Below, piece by piece: positions 1 through 9,324 of a stretch of DNA of 42,404 nucleotides. Under the pieces are notes generated by a model. The model did not search any database. It was not told the origin of the DNA and saw only the letters and a list, made by a program, of their open reading frames with translations. Position numbers and translations under genes: made by a program. Source of the stretch: Prevotella sp. (GTDB lineage Bacteria > Bacteroidota > Bacteroidia > Bacteroidales > Bacteroidaceae). Location of the stretch: the NCBI GenBank assembly GCA_016285055.1, contig JAEEPZ010000022.1, positions 1 to 42,404 of the forward strand. The letters are read 5' to 3'. Every line of letters starts with the position of its first letter. The stretch's first letter is position 1.

Positions 1-126
1 CGCGTTACTCACCCGTGCGCCGGTCGCCATCAGTCTTAGCAAGCTAAGACCATGCTGCCCCTCGACTTGCATGTGTTAAGCCTGTAGCTAGCGTTCATCC
101 TGAGCCAGGATCAAACTCTTCATTGT
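1..126 (-). rRNA. rrs: 16S ribosomal RNA, 5' end (partial)
   Basis: Reading the minus strand, the sequence contains the universal 16S 5' segment AGAGTTTGATCCTGGCTCAG, then the conserved ACATGCAAGTCGA block and, near the window edge, GGCGCACGGGTGAGTAACGCG. Aligning by eye with E. coli numbering puts nucleotide 1 near position 126. Only the first ~126 nt are in the window; the rest of the rRNA operon lies to the left. The variable stem between the conserved blocks looks like Bacteroidales. Confidence 0.97.
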
Positions 127-416
127 AAAAATGTATCTGTGAGACGCTGCACACAAACGCGCAGCATGCTCTGTCTGAATCCGGCCGGACTGCCTGTCAT
201 GTTATCAAGAAAAGGAAAATGCGCAGAAAAGCACGTCTTGTCAAAAATCATTGACGGTTCGTTCATTCTACCCAGCGGACCTGCAGGCAACATGGCCAAG
301 GCAGGGCCGCCGCTTCTTGTACTACTTCATTCTGTCTATGTAAGTCTCTCAAAGAACTCTTCGCTTTGCGCGTCAAGCTCACGGCCCCTTTGGTTGAAGG
401 GGCGTTCCCTTGATTG
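127..416 (-). other. Transcribed leader of the rRNA operon
   Basis: This stretch separates the 16S 5' end from the promoter at 423-454 on the minus strand. Transcription should begin a few bases downstream of the -7 box, so about 290 nt are transcribed as precursor leader. Short ORFs here have no recognisable product. Pre-16S leaders normally carry processing-stem and antitermination signals; I could not define one with confidence. Confidence 0.6.
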
Positions 417-422
417 CGGGTG

Positions 423-454
423 CAAAGGTAGCAACTTTTTCCGCACCCACCAAA
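423..454 (-). promoter_or_regulatory. rRNA promoter, Bacteroidota type
   Basis: On the minus strand TTTG (plus 451-454) is followed by a 20-nt spacer and TACCTTTG (plus 423-430). This matches the Bacteroidota primary sigma consensus TTTG / 19-21 nt / TAnnTTTG exactly. It points toward the 16S gene, and an A/T-rich stretch lies upstream (plus 455-560), as expected for a strong rRNA promoter. Confidence 0.85.
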
Positions 455-1038
455 TTTTTCGGCAACTTTTTTACATATAAAACAAAACTTTTTTCTATAT
501 CTTGACACATATCAACCAAACAAGGAATTCTCATTTATATAATTATATAGAGAAGCTTTTCAAGACCATTCGTTTCTTTCCCTTCCGAAGTGTCCGTAAA
601 AATTGACCTGTGCGGTTGACTTTTATCCTTGAACTGACCAGCTTCGTGACGCAACCGTGTCTAACCCCATCCGCACAGCACAAAAAAGTCCGAAGGCTTC
701 GGACTGTTTGTCCGAAGGCTTCGGACTCTCTGTCCGAAGGCTTCGGACTCGTCGTCCGAAGGCTTCGGACAAAAATCTGCTTGCTGCTAATTATGTGAAT
801 TGATACGGTGCTAACTGTGTGAGTTCATGGTTGAATATCATTCTGCAAATACAGAGCGCAGCCATTCCCCCTCATTTTGCAAGGGGTGGGGAATAATTAC
901 TTCTGCGGCAACCACGTGTTAGTCCTGTAATGTAGGAGACAGAGCATCATAATGAAAGCCTCTGTCTGATAGTGGTGCGATGCGATATAGGCAAGAAATG
1001 ATACAACCCTGTTGGCGATGAAAAAAAAGGCTTGAAAA
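455..1038. other. Gene-free region between divergent rRNA operon and srf-type operon
   Basis: No credible gene is present. It holds an A/T-rich block upstream of the rRNA promoter, four phased palindromes (688-770, listed separately), one copy of a dispersed G/C-block element around 865-912 (CCCC..TTGCAAGGGG..CTGCGGC, also seen near 17320-17430 and 18105-18245), and a hairpin with 8-bp arms AGACAGAG/CTCTGTCT at 937-944 and 960-967. The short ORF spanning the palindromes is a by-product of the repeats. Confidence 0.6.
688..770. repeat. Four perfectly phased 17-bp palindromes
   Basis: The near-perfect palindrome GTCCGAAGGCTTCGGAC occurs at 688-704, 710-726, 732-748 and 754-770. The period is exactly 22 bp and the 5-bp spacers differ (TGTTT, TCTCT, TCGTC). 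Each copy can form a hairpin or act as a twofold-symmetric protein site. The same half-sites recur around a 13-nt loop at 34618-34646. The spacers are far too short for a CRISPR array. Function unknown. Confidence 0.9.
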
Positions 1039-1070
1039 TTTGTCATATTAGACAAAAATCATTAAATTTG
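1039..1070 (+). promoter_or_regulatory. Promoter of the srfB-srfC operon with overlapping palindrome
   Basis: TTTG at 1039-1042, a 20-nt spacer and TAAATTTG at 1063-1070 form a full Bacteroidota promoter, placing the start of transcription about 45 nt before the ATG at 1123. The -33 box is also the left end of a perfect inverted repeat TTTGTC-ATATTA-GACAAA (1039-1056). That position suits a repressor or activator operator. The promoter is seen directly; operator function is inferred. Confidence 0.8.
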
Positions 1071-1122
1071 CACGCTGATACCAATAATTGAGCGATTATT
1101 CACGAAAAACGACTGATAAACG

Positions 1123-4100
1123 ATGGAACACCTAATTGTCAACAGTGGAATTCAGTTCATTTGCACGGAAAAAGAATTCAACCCATCTGAACAGCTGATA
1201 TTCTCAAACGGGCGCACCCTGAAGTATTCCTTCTGCGAGACGCCCGACTTCCTGTCGGGCGAGATTATGTTCGACCTGCTCTACTATCACAGCCAGGAGG
1301 CTATTTACATTCCTTTCGGCGAGCTGCGCCAGAGCGAGAAGGTGGAGCTGCGCCCCAACGGTCATGAGGAGCTGGACGAGGCTGGTCTGATGAAGATGAA
1401 GAAAGACGAGTCTACGACGACGTTCTCTGCCTACAAGGACGGCGATGCCGAGATATTCAACATCAACTCGCTTGCGGGCTACCGTGTGAAGTCTCGTTTC
1501 GACGGCAGCGTCCAGCCAGCTTTCGAGATGCTGCTCGGCAAATGGCTTCCCATGCCCATGTTTGAGAAAGACATCGACGGCACGACGACGAATGACCCGT
1601 TCACATGGTGCCGCGTGAAGATAGAACGTATAGGCAAGGGCAGCAAGAAAGACACCGACAGATACCGCTTCCTGTGGGCTTTCGACACGATGCTGGGCGA
1701 CAATGACCCGCTGGCTGAGCACAACAACATGATTACGTTTGGCGACGACGAAAACGCCATCACGCACTATAAGCGGCCCTATTTCTATGACGATGAAGGC
1801 GAGACGAAGGAATACTGCATCAGCAACCGCGCCGACCAGCTGCTCGACTTCATGTCTACGAGCCAGTATTTCTCGGCCTTCTCCGACTATGTCTCCTCGC
1901 TGCTGGGCCAGCTGGACCGCAACGAGTCGCATAAGTACATCGGCTACTACATCTATCTGGTCAACTTCATCCGTGTGATTGGCGCCGCTCCTGAGGTGAC
2001 GCTGCACAACAACAACCGCAGGCAGATAGACGTTGACCTGGTGATGGACATCGGCAACTCGCGCACCTGCGGCGTGCTCTTCGAGGAAGGCGACTTCACC
2101 AAGGCGATGATGCTGGAGATACGCGACATGAACGACCCGTCGAAGACCTACGAGAAATCCTTCGACATGCGCTTGGCTTTCCGCAAGGCCGACTTCGGCA
2201 ACGACATTGTGCTGGACGACGACGTGTTTGAGTGGCGTTCCCTGGTTCGCATCGGCGATGAAGCGAAACGCATGGTATACCGCTCCCTGGAGGAGGACGG
2301 CCTGAGCGAGCGCACCACCAACTACAGCAGCCCCAAGCGCTATCTGTGGGACGAGAAGCCCTACGACGGTCAGTGGGAATTTCTGAACACCGTCGATGAC
2401 CCATACAACATCCGTCTGTCGGACAACATCTATGTGCCCGGTCTGTCAGACCTCTTCGACAGGACCGGCAACTACGTCGGCCCCGACAACACGAATGTGG
2501 GCGAGGGCAGCAACTACTCCCGCTCGTCGCTGATGACGTTTGTGCTGATTGAGATATTGCAGCAGGCGCAGGCCCAGATCAACAGCATCAAGTTCCGCGT
2601 CAAGCACGGCAACATGGACTGCCGCCGCCAGCTGCGCAACATCATCCTGACCTGCCCCACGGCCATGCCTGTGAAGGAGCAGATCAAGCTGCGCCAATGC
2701 GCCGAGGATGCCCTTGAAGCGCTGAAGCAGGGCAATCCTTCCTTCGGCAATCCCCTGGTCATCCCCACGTCGCAGTCGCTGCGTGTCAAGGATGACGACG
2801 ACAATGAGAGCAAGCGCATGTGGAGCTTCGACGAGGCCTCCTGCTGCCAACTGGTTTACCTCTATGCCGAGATAGCGCAGCGCTACAGCGGCGAGATACA
2901 TAAATTCTTCGAGTTGAAAGGCCATGTAAGACCTGAAGAGAAAGAAGAAGGATACGAAGGCAAGTCGCTGACCATCGGCTCTATAGACATCGGCGCCGGC
3001 ACCACCGACGTGATGATTTGCTCGTATCAGTGCAAGGGGCAGGGCCGCAGCCTGCTCACCCCTATCCCACTCTTCTGGGACAGCTTCTACCTGGCCGGCG
3101 ACGAGATTCTGCACAACATCATCCAGAATCTGGTCATTGAAGGCAAGGAGGTGGGCCTGCCCGACCAAGGCAACATTTTCAGTGCGCTGTACGCCCGCAT
3201 GAAGGAGATGAGCAACGAGGATCTGAAGAAGCTGCCTTGCCTAAAAGATAATAATGTATATCAGGGCAAGGTCTATGACATAGTGAACGAAATCAACGAC
3301 GAGCGTCGCACAGCCCTTGTCAAGGCTTTCGCCTCCAACCTCCTTCGCGACTTCTTCGGCTACGACAGCGCCATGATGGGCTACAGAGACCGCCGTTGCC
3401 GTGTGGACTTCAACACCCAGATCTCAGTGCCCATCGCCCAGATGTTTCTTGAGCTGTTGCGTTTGAAGCGTCCGTCGCGCATCTACACCTACAATGAAAT
3501 CTTCACCACGCTGGAGCCCGCCGACTATCTCCTTGACTATTTCGAGCATCACTTCGGCTTCAGTTTCAAGGAGCTGTCGTGGCGCTTCGACCCGCAGGAG
3601 GTGGCTCTCATTGTCAAGAACACCATGGAGCCGCTGATGCGCCAGCTGTCGGTGGTGCTCTATGCCTACCACTGCGACGTGCTGATTCTGGCCGGCCGTC
3701 CCTCATCTCTCGACCCCATCACCGAGCTGTTCATCAAATACATCCCCATCTCTCCCGACCGTCTGATACGTCTCAACGAATACCGCGTTGGCACATGGTA
3801 TCCCTTTGCCGACGGCCAGGGCTATTTCTACGACCAGAAGTCGGTGGTGGCAGTTGGCGGCATGGTGGGTCATCTGGCTTCCAGCTTAGGCTTCAACGGC
3901 TTGAGCATCGACTTCAGCAGAATGATTAAGACCATGAAGTCAACCGCTTGTTATATTGGCGATTACAACTCGCGCCGCCAGCAGGTTCCCACCAGTTACC
4001 TGACGCCCGGCCACAGCTCGGCTACGGTGCAGTTTGTTGTCTTCCCATCATTCATCGGCTGCAAGCAGCTCGACTCCCCACTCTATCAGGCGCGCCCGCT

Positions 4101-4314
4101 CTATGCCATCTACAACAACACCAGCCACCATGCGCTGCGCATCACGCTGACGCGCAACTACCACGAAAGCCGCGAAGACCTGGAGATAGAAGAAGTGATG
4201 GACGAGCAGGGCAACACGCTGCCCAAGTCGTCTGTCGACCTGGTGCTGCAGTCAATCACCGACGACGGCAAATACTGGCTTGACAAGGGCGAGTTTGAAC
4301 TCTCAGTGAAATAG
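1123..4314 (+). CDS. SrfB-like protein, actin/Hsp70-fold ATPase
   Basis: 1063 aa, a length typical of the SrfB family, which is named after a Salmonella SsrB-regulated factor whose biochemical role is unsettled. An actin/Hsp70-type nucleotide site is visible: a phosphate-1-like motif D309-I-G-N-S-R-T315, a phosphate-2-like motif D622-I-G-A-G-T-T-D629, and an adenosine-like L-A857-G-R-P-S motif. About 300 residues precede the first motif and have no family I recognise. There is no signal peptide or membrane span, so it should be cytosolic. It is the first gene of an eight-gene run, 29 nt before the SrfC-like gene, and pairing of srfB with srfC is typical of the family. ATPase activity is inferred from motifs only. 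The family assignment is from memory of its hallmarks; a plain Hsp70-like protein is the main alternative. Confidence 0.72.
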   Translation: MEHLIVNSGIQFICTEKEFNPSEQLIFSNGRTLKYSFCETPDFLSGEIMFDLLYYHSQEAIYIPFGELRQSEKVELRPNGHEELDEAGLMKMKKDESTTTFSAYKDGDAEIFNINSLAGYRVKSRFDGSVQPAFEMLLGKWLPMPMFEKDIDGTTTNDPFTWCRVKIERIGKGSKKDTDRYRFLWAFDTMLGDNDPLAEHNNMITFGDDENAITHYKRPYFYDDEGETKEYCISNRADQLLDFMSTSQYFSAFSDYVSSLLGQLDRNESHKYIGYYIYLVNFIRVIGAAPEVTLHNNNRRQIDVDLVMDIGNSRTCGVLFEEGDFTKAMMLEIRDMNDPSKTYEKSFDMRLAFRKADFGNDIVLDDDVFEWRSLVRIGDEAKRMVYRSLEEDGLSERTTNYSSPKRYLWDEKPYDGQWEFLNTVDDPYNIRLSDNIYVPGLSDLFDRTGNYVGPDNTNVGEGSNYSRSSLMTFVLIEILQQAQAQINSIKFRVKHGNMDCRRQLRNIILTCPTAMPVKEQIKLRQCAEDALEALKQGNPSFGNPLVIPTSQSLRVKDDDDNESKRMWSFDEASCCQLVYLYAEIAQRYSGEIHKFFELKGHVRPEEKEEGYEGKSLTIGSIDIGAGTTDVMICSYQCKGQGRSLLTPIPLFWDSFYLAGDEILHNIIQNLVIEGKEVGLPDQGNIFSALYARMKEMSNEDLKKLPCLKDNNVYQGKVYDIVNEINDERRTALVKAFASNLLRDFFGYDSAMMGYRDRRCRVDFNTQISVPIAQMFLELLRLKRPSRIYTYNEIFTTLEPADYLLDYFEHHFGFSFKELSWRFDPQEVALIVKNTMEPLMRQLSVVLYAYHCDVLILAGRPSSLDPITELFIKYIPISPDRLIRLNEYRVGTWYPFADGQGYFYDQKSVVAVGGMVGHLASSLGFNGLSIDFSRMIKTMKSTACYIGDYNSRRQQVPTSYLTPGHSSATVQFVVFPSFIGCKQLDSPLYQARPLYAIYNNTSHHALRITLTRNYHESREDLEIEEVMDEQGNTLPKSSVDLVLQSITDDGKYWLDKGEFELSVK

Positions 4315-4343
4315 GAATTGAGAATAGAAAAAAAGCATAAACC

Positions 4344-7235
4344 ATGATACAGAAGATCAACAGACAGATTGAGGTCATCAACGATTCGTTAGCGTGGATC
4401 AAGCGGCACAAGCCCGAGCACTACGAGCAGCGCTTCATGCAGCTGGTAGAGGAGCGCCGCAAGCTGCGCAAGCTGGCCGTTGCCGAGGCCGACAACCCCG
4501 GCATCGCCGCCTTTGGCAAGAGTCAGGTGGGCAAGTCGTACCTGATGAACTGCATCCTGCAGAAAGACGGCAAGCCCTTCCTCGTGAAAGCCAACGGCAA
4601 GGACTATGACTTCATTGAGCAGATGAACCCCATCACCGACAACACCGAGGCCACCGGCGTGGTGACCCGCTTCTCGTCGTTCTCGCGTGCTCCTGAGAAA
4701 TACAACAGCCAGTATCCGCTGCTGATGAAGACACTGTCGGTGGCCGACATCATCATCCTGCTGAGCGACGGCTACTACAACGACATCAAGAACTGGACGT
4801 CGGAGGGCGAGAACGCCGTCAATGCCACCGCCGATGCCATCCGCGAGAAGTACATCCAGCAGCCGGAAGTGAGCAACTCGCCGCTGCTGGCCGACGACAT
4901 ACTGGACATCAAGTATTACTTTAAGAAAAACATCAATAACGCGCAGTCATTCAATAACTCATACTTTTTCGACAAGGTCGCGCTGATTGTCAACCGCATC
5001 CCCTCGTCGGAATGGGACAGCGTCTTCTCTGTGCTGTGGAACCACAATGCCGACATCAGCCGTCTGTTCAAGCACATCATGAACACGCTGCGGGCCATCT
5101 CCTACGCCAAAGAGGTGTATCTGCCCATTGAGGCTGTGCTGCACGAAGGCATCAAGCCCAACACCATCATGAGCGTGGACTGCCTGATGAAGATTTTCGA
5201 GAGCGCCAATCAGTATTACACCGATGCCTACGTGAAGAGCGGCGACAGCCTGACGAAGGTGGAGCACCTGACCAAGAGCGAGGTCTGCGCCATCTGCTCT
5301 GAGGTGGTCATCAAGATAGAAGACGAATTTCTGTCAAGCAGCTCGATGTACTGCTTCGACGACATGAGTGCCGAGACGCAGGCCAAGCTCACACGAGGCA
5401 ACATCGAGATGAGCATCCTGAAGGAGAACGACCTGCTGGACTTCCCCGGCGCCCGCTCGCGCCTGAACCTGCAAATCGACGCTCTCTCCTCCGACGAGGA
5501 TCTGGTGAAAGTGTTCCTGCGCGGCAAGGTGGCCTACCTGTTTAATAAATATAATGAGTCATCGGCCATCAACGTGCTGCTCTACTGCCACGACCAGTAT
5601 CAGAACGATGTCACCAACCTCTATATCCTGCTCGACGAATGGGTGCGCAACTACGTGGGTGAGACGCCCGAGGAGCGCCGCCGCACCATCGAGAGCACTG
5701 GCGGCATCCCGCCCCTCTTCTACATCGGCACCAAGTTCAATATGGACATGGCTGTGCGCCCCGCCGCCACTGCCAACGAGAAGAAAGCCATCGACAGCCG
5801 ATGGTACGACCGTTTCAACAAGGTGCTCTACGAGCAGTGTCTGAACTCGGCCACGCCCAACTGGTGGGTGAACAACTGGACGGCGCAGGGCACTAAGTTC
5901 AAGAACAGCTACCTGCTGCGCGACTTCAAGTATTCCGGTCCGAAGGCCAGCAAGCTCTACAAGGGCTGGGAGGCCACCAAGTCGGAGCAGCCACGCGAAG
6001 GCACGAACAGCGAGGGCTACATGACCGACGCCTACTACCAGCAGATGCGCAGCTCGTTCTGCAGCAGTCCCGATGCCGCCATGTTCTTCGAAGACCGCAG
6101 TCTGGCATGGGATGTGGCCGCATCGCGCAACAACGACGGCTCGCTCTACATCATCCAGAACCTGTCCATCGTGGCAGAGCGCCTGCTGAAGACCCGTGAA
6201 AGCCAGTTTGCCAAGCAGATAGGCAGCTGCCAGAGCAAGGTGCGCGGCATACTGAACGAGTATCATGTCTCCGAGGATGTGGACGAGATACTGCAGGAGA
6301 ACATCCGCAAGGCCAATGCCATCATCCGTGAGATGGATTTCACCTGCAACGATGACAACTATTTCTTCGGCCATCTGCTGCAAGCCCTGCAAATCACCGA
6401 GACACGCTGCCTGCAGATGGTGCACTACATGATACAGAGCGGCGAGCTGGGCCAGACGAACAACAACTTCAAGAACTATGAGATTATCCTGAAGCGCTGC
6501 GCTGCCTTCCGCGGCTGCAAGAACTTCGACGAGTGCTGGGAGCGCTTCATGACCGTTTACGGTTTCCGCGAAAAAGAGGAAGCCGAGAAGTTCTTGGAAA
6601 TCAGGAGCGTAGACTACCACCAGCTCTTCTCCGGCACGTTCAAGAAGAAGCTGAACTCGTGCGTCATTGCCGACCACGTCTACGAGCTATGGCAGAAGAA
6701 CATCAAGTCGGTGGAGTTCATGAACCAGATACTGGCCAACCAGCTGTTTGACAGCGTGGTGATGTCGACGCTGCTCGACGACATTACGCAGACCAGCAAC
6801 TACCTCAAGCTCAACGACCTGATGGCCGAGGCCATTGCCGAGTATGTGAACGTCATCAACATCTACACCATCAACGAGAGCCTTGTGGCCGACATCCTGT
6901 CGAGCACCATCAACCGCTTCGTCAACGACCTGGGCTACGAGATGCTGAGTGCCGACGACCGGGCCAACGCGCACAAGATGGCCTCGCAGTATCAGCTGCC
7001 CATCTACGACTACATTGAGAAGGAGCACAGCTCACACTTTGAGGAAGAGGAGCTCACAGCACTCTTCGACGACCTCACCGACAACCCGAAGGCGATGACC
7101 GTCTCTTTCGAGGACAACTACTATTCTTGGTTGGAATACATGTACGTGTCGTTCATTGCCCATCTCGACGTGCCCGACTACGACAAGGAGGCCAACCGCG
7201 AGTTAACGGAAATCATTAACAACATTGAACAATAA
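4344..7235 (+). CDS. SrfC-like large P-loop GTPase
   Basis: 963 aa. After a short charged helical N-terminus there is a clear Walker A motif G58-K-S-Q-V-G-K-S65, a switch-I-like T104-G-V-V-T-R-F110 resembling dynamin-type GTPases, and a Walker B/G3 candidate D366-F-P-G369. The distance from G1 to G3 (about 300 residues) is far longer than in ordinary small GTPases, which fits the SrfC 'virulence factor' family. The C-terminal ~500 residues look helical and lack obvious membrane spans. The start is the ATG 29 nt after srfB; the next gene begins only 3 nt after its stop, so co-translation is likely. I infer nucleotide-driven remodelling together with the SrfB-like partner. Substrate and partner are not visible in the sequence. 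Confidence 0.7.
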   Translation: MIQKINRQIEVINDSLAWIKRHKPEHYEQRFMQLVEERRKLRKLAVAEADNPGIAAFGKSQVGKSYLMNCILQKDGKPFLVKANGKDYDFIEQMNPITDNTEATGVVTRFSSFSRAPEKYNSQYPLLMKTLSVADIIILLSDGYYNDIKNWTSEGENAVNATADAIREKYIQQPEVSNSPLLADDILDIKYYFKKNINNAQSFNNSYFFDKVALIVNRIPSSEWDSVFSVLWNHNADISRLFKHIMNTLRAISYAKEVYLPIEAVLHEGIKPNTIMSVDCLMKIFESANQYYTDAYVKSGDSLTKVEHLTKSEVCAICSEVVIKIEDEFLSSSSMYCFDDMSAETQAKLTRGNIEMSILKENDLLDFPGARSRLNLQIDALSSDEDLVKVFLRGKVAYLFNKYNESSAINVLLYCHDQYQNDVTNLYILLDEWVRNYVGETPEERRRTIESTGGIPPLFYIGTKFNMDMAVRPAATANEKKAIDSRWYDRFNKVLYEQCLNSATPNWWVNNWTAQGTKFKNSYLLRDFKYSGPKASKLYKGWEATKSEQPREGTNSEGYMTDAYYQQMRSSFCSSPDAAMFFEDRSLAWDVAASRNNDGSLYIIQNLSIVAERLLKTRESQFAKQIGSCQSKVRGILNEYHVSEDVDEILQENIRKANAIIREMDFTCNDDNYFFGHLLQALQITETRCLQMVHYMIQSGELGQTNNNFKNYEIILKRCAAFRGCKNFDECWERFMTVYGFREKEEAEKFLEIRSVDYHQLFSGTFKKKLNSCVIADHVYELWQKNIKSVEFMNQILANQLFDSVVMSTLLDDITQTSNYLKLNDLMAEAIAEYVNVINIYTINESLVADILSSTINRFVNDLGYEMLSADDRANAHKMASQYQLPIYDYIEKEHSSHFEEEELTALFDDLTDNPKAMTVSFEDNYYSWLEYMYVSFIAHLDVPDYDKEANRELTEIINNIEQ

Positions 7236-7238
7236 GAA

Positions 7239-9206
7239 ATGAAAAAAGTTTATTTTGGCTCAAGTGAAGCTCCCTCAGGCGGCAATGAACCGTTCTGGAA
7301 GCCTTGGGGATTAGGAAGCTGGCTGTTGCGCCTGCTGTGCTTCCTCGTCCTGCTGTTTGTCCTTGGCGTGCTGCTCAGTCTCTTCAAGAATCCCAAGAGT
7401 CAGGAGACGGCAAAGGCAGAAGTGCCCGAGGACATCATCAATCCCGACACGCCCGACCCACACCTTATCCCCCTCCCTGGCGACGCAAATTTTCCGCATG
7501 ACATTCAGAACCCGGGCCGCAACCTCCCACAGCCCGGTGACAACAACCTGCCCCCTCATACCGATGACGACATCGAGAATGACAACGGGCGGCAAGTCGT
7601 CGGCGACCGTCTGAATGTCATCCTTGATGCAGCCGACGACGACACCTTCAACAAGTGGGCCGACGAGTTCAAGGCACTCTACCCTGGCGACGACTACAAG
7701 GTGGTGTACTACGACAAGATGACCCAGTTGCTGCAGATACAAATACCTCAAGAGGAGCGCAACCAGATCATGCAGGCCCTGCCTACACAGATTACCGACA
7801 TTTCGTTCTACGTCTTCCCCGAAGGCTTGATGGGCAACCTGGCCTACAAGCCCAACGACCTCGTCTTCAAGTATCCTGAGACCTCCTGGTACTACGAGCC
7901 CATCCAAGCCTACGACGCCTGGGAGATTACCAAAGGCAGTCCCGACGTCGTTGTGGCCATCTGCGACAGTTACTTCGACCTCAACCACGACGACCTGAAC
8001 AGCGACCGCATCGTGAAGCCCTACAGCGTGATGAGGCGCAACAGCAACGTGAAGCCTGCCGACGACTGCGACGAGGTGTCGTTCATGCACGGCTCGATGG
8101 TGGCCTCGCAGGCACTGGGCAACATGGACAACCAGCGCGGCACGGCCGGCATCGCTCCGGGCTGTAAGTTCATGCCCGTCAGCCTGGGCCACCAGATGAC
8201 CAACATCGTCGTGCTGCAAGGCTTGCTCTATGCCATCTACCAAGGTGCCAGCGTGGTGAACCTCTCCGTCGGCGACTACTATCCCGACGAGATCAAGAGG
8301 CTCAGCGTGGAGGAGCAGATACAGCTGAGCAAGATGAGATGCCTGGAGGAGCAGGCCGTTTGGGACTATGTGGCCGAGCTGGCCCGCGAGCGCAACGTCA
8401 CCATCGTCTGGGCAGCAGGCAACGAGAATGTGTTCTCAGCCCTCGATGCCAGCAAGCGCGGCGATGCCTCCATCAAGGTGGCTGCCGTCGACAAAGACCT
8501 GCACAAAGCCGAGTTCAGCAACTTCGGCAACATCGAGGAGTACGACCTGCACGAGTCGACCATCTCTGCCCCTGGCGTCGACATCCTTGGCGCCAAGCCC
8601 TTCAACACCTACGACATAGGGCCGGGCACCAGCTTCGCTGCACCCATCGTGACAGGTGCCGTAGCCCTGATGAAGAGCATCGACCCCACGCTCTCAACGG
8701 CTGAAATCATTGAAATACTCCGTGAGACCGGCAAGCCCATCGAAGGCGATGCCACCATCGGCAAGCTCCTTCAGATCAAGGACGCACTGATGATGGTGAA
8801 GGACAACATCGCCAATTTCGACGACATCATGAACGACCACGAGAAGTTCGTAGGCCTGTGGCGCAGCACAACCCTGCTGGAGATTACCAACAACGGCCAG
8901 TCGACAGGCAAGAAGTGCCGCTGCTACTACGACATCACCAGCACAGAGGGAGGCTCCTCGTTCATCTATGCCACTGACACGCAGAAGGACTACAGCACGA
9001 CGCTGTCCATCGAATGGAAGCCCAGTGAGATTGTGATGAAGGAGGCCGGCAACAAGACCAACCGCACGGACAACACCTACAGCTTTGTTCCCCTGACGCT
9101 GGTCTGCTCGCCCGACACCGCCCACCAGATGAAATGTGTTGCCACTGATTCCAACGGCGTCAGCACTACCATCTATCTGCGCAAAGTCAATCATCGTCAA
9201 GACTAA
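7239..9206 (+). CDS. Membrane-anchored subtilisin-like (S8) serine protease
   Basis: 655 aa. A single hydrophobic span lies at about residues 27-48, followed by a Pro/Asp-rich linker (~60-115) and a ~75-residue region that may be a propeptide-like domain. The S8 catalytic triad is intact: D243 in AICDSYFD, H284 in MHGSMVA, and S465 in GTSFAAPIV. An oxyanion Asn is likely in WAAGNEN. The last ~115 residues after the protease domain resemble a small beta-rich, lipocalin-like module (starting near FVGLWRS). The protein is probably anchored with the protease outside the cytoplasm, but charges flanking the span are ambiguous. It lies between two GTPase-like genes in one operon, so it may be the effector or maturation enzyme of that system. 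S8 assignment is firm; function in the cluster is inferred. Confidence 0.88.
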   Translation: MKKVYFGSSEAPSGGNEPFWKPWGLGSWLLRLLCFLVLLFVLGVLLSLFKNPKSQETAKAEVPEDIINPDTPDPHLIPLPGDANFPHDIQNPGRNLPQPGDNNLPPHTDDDIENDNGRQVVGDRLNVILDAADDDTFNKWADEFKALYPGDDYKVVYYDKMTQLLQIQIPQEERNQIMQALPTQITDISFYVFPEGLMGNLAYKPNDLVFKYPETSWYYEPIQAYDAWEITKGSPDVVVAICDSYFDLNHDDLNSDRIVKPYSVMRRNSNVKPADDCDEVSFMHGSMVASQALGNMDNQRGTAGIAPGCKFMPVSLGHQMTNIVVLQGLLYAIYQGASVVNLSVGDYYPDEIKRLSVEEQIQLSKMRCLEEQAVWDYVAELARERNVTIVWAAGNENVFSALDASKRGDASIKVAAVDKDLHKAEFSNFGNIEEYDLHESTISAPGVDILGAKPFNTYDIGPGTSFAAPIVTGAVALMKSIDPTLSTAEIIEILRETGKPIEGDATIGKLLQIKDALMMVKDNIANFDDIMNDHEKFVGLWRSTTLLEITNNGQSTGKKCRCYYDITSTEGGSSFIYATDTQKDYSTTLSIEWKPSEIVMKEAGNKTNRTDNTYSFVPLTLVCSPDTAHQMKCVATDSNGVSTTIYLRKVNHRQD

Positions 9207-9271
9207 CCTGTAATTATTCACGATATGGCACCGGTCGAGAAAAACAAAGGCCTGTTAAAAGTGAATCATCA

Positions 9272-9323
9272 AGCAACACATCGCCACCAATTAAGATAGC
9301 AACACATCGCCACCAATTAAGAT
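9272..9323 (+). repeat. 26-bp tandem duplication just before a start codon
   Basis: Two identical 26-bp copies (9272-9297 and 9298-9323) beginning AGCAACACATCGCC and ending AATTAAGAT lie head to tail, one base before the ATG at 9325. They occupy the only long gap (118 nt) inside the eight-gene operon. Perfect identity suggests a recent duplication or a slippage-prone site that changes the leader of the downstream gene. Confidence 0.92.
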
Positions 9324-9324
9324 T

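Noticed and set aside
688..770. CRISPR-like array
   Set aside because: The repeats are regular but the spacers are only 5 bp and no cas gene is present.
610..798. 62-aa ORF over the palindromes
   Set aside because: Its sequence is repeated translation of the palindrome; no promoter or start context and no protein-like composition.
1204..2007. 267-aa minus-strand ORF inside srfB
   Set aside because: It mirrors a GC-rich gene in the opposite frame; the plus-strand reading has clear motifs and proper codon use. Similar mirror ORFs in other genes were dismissed for the same reason.
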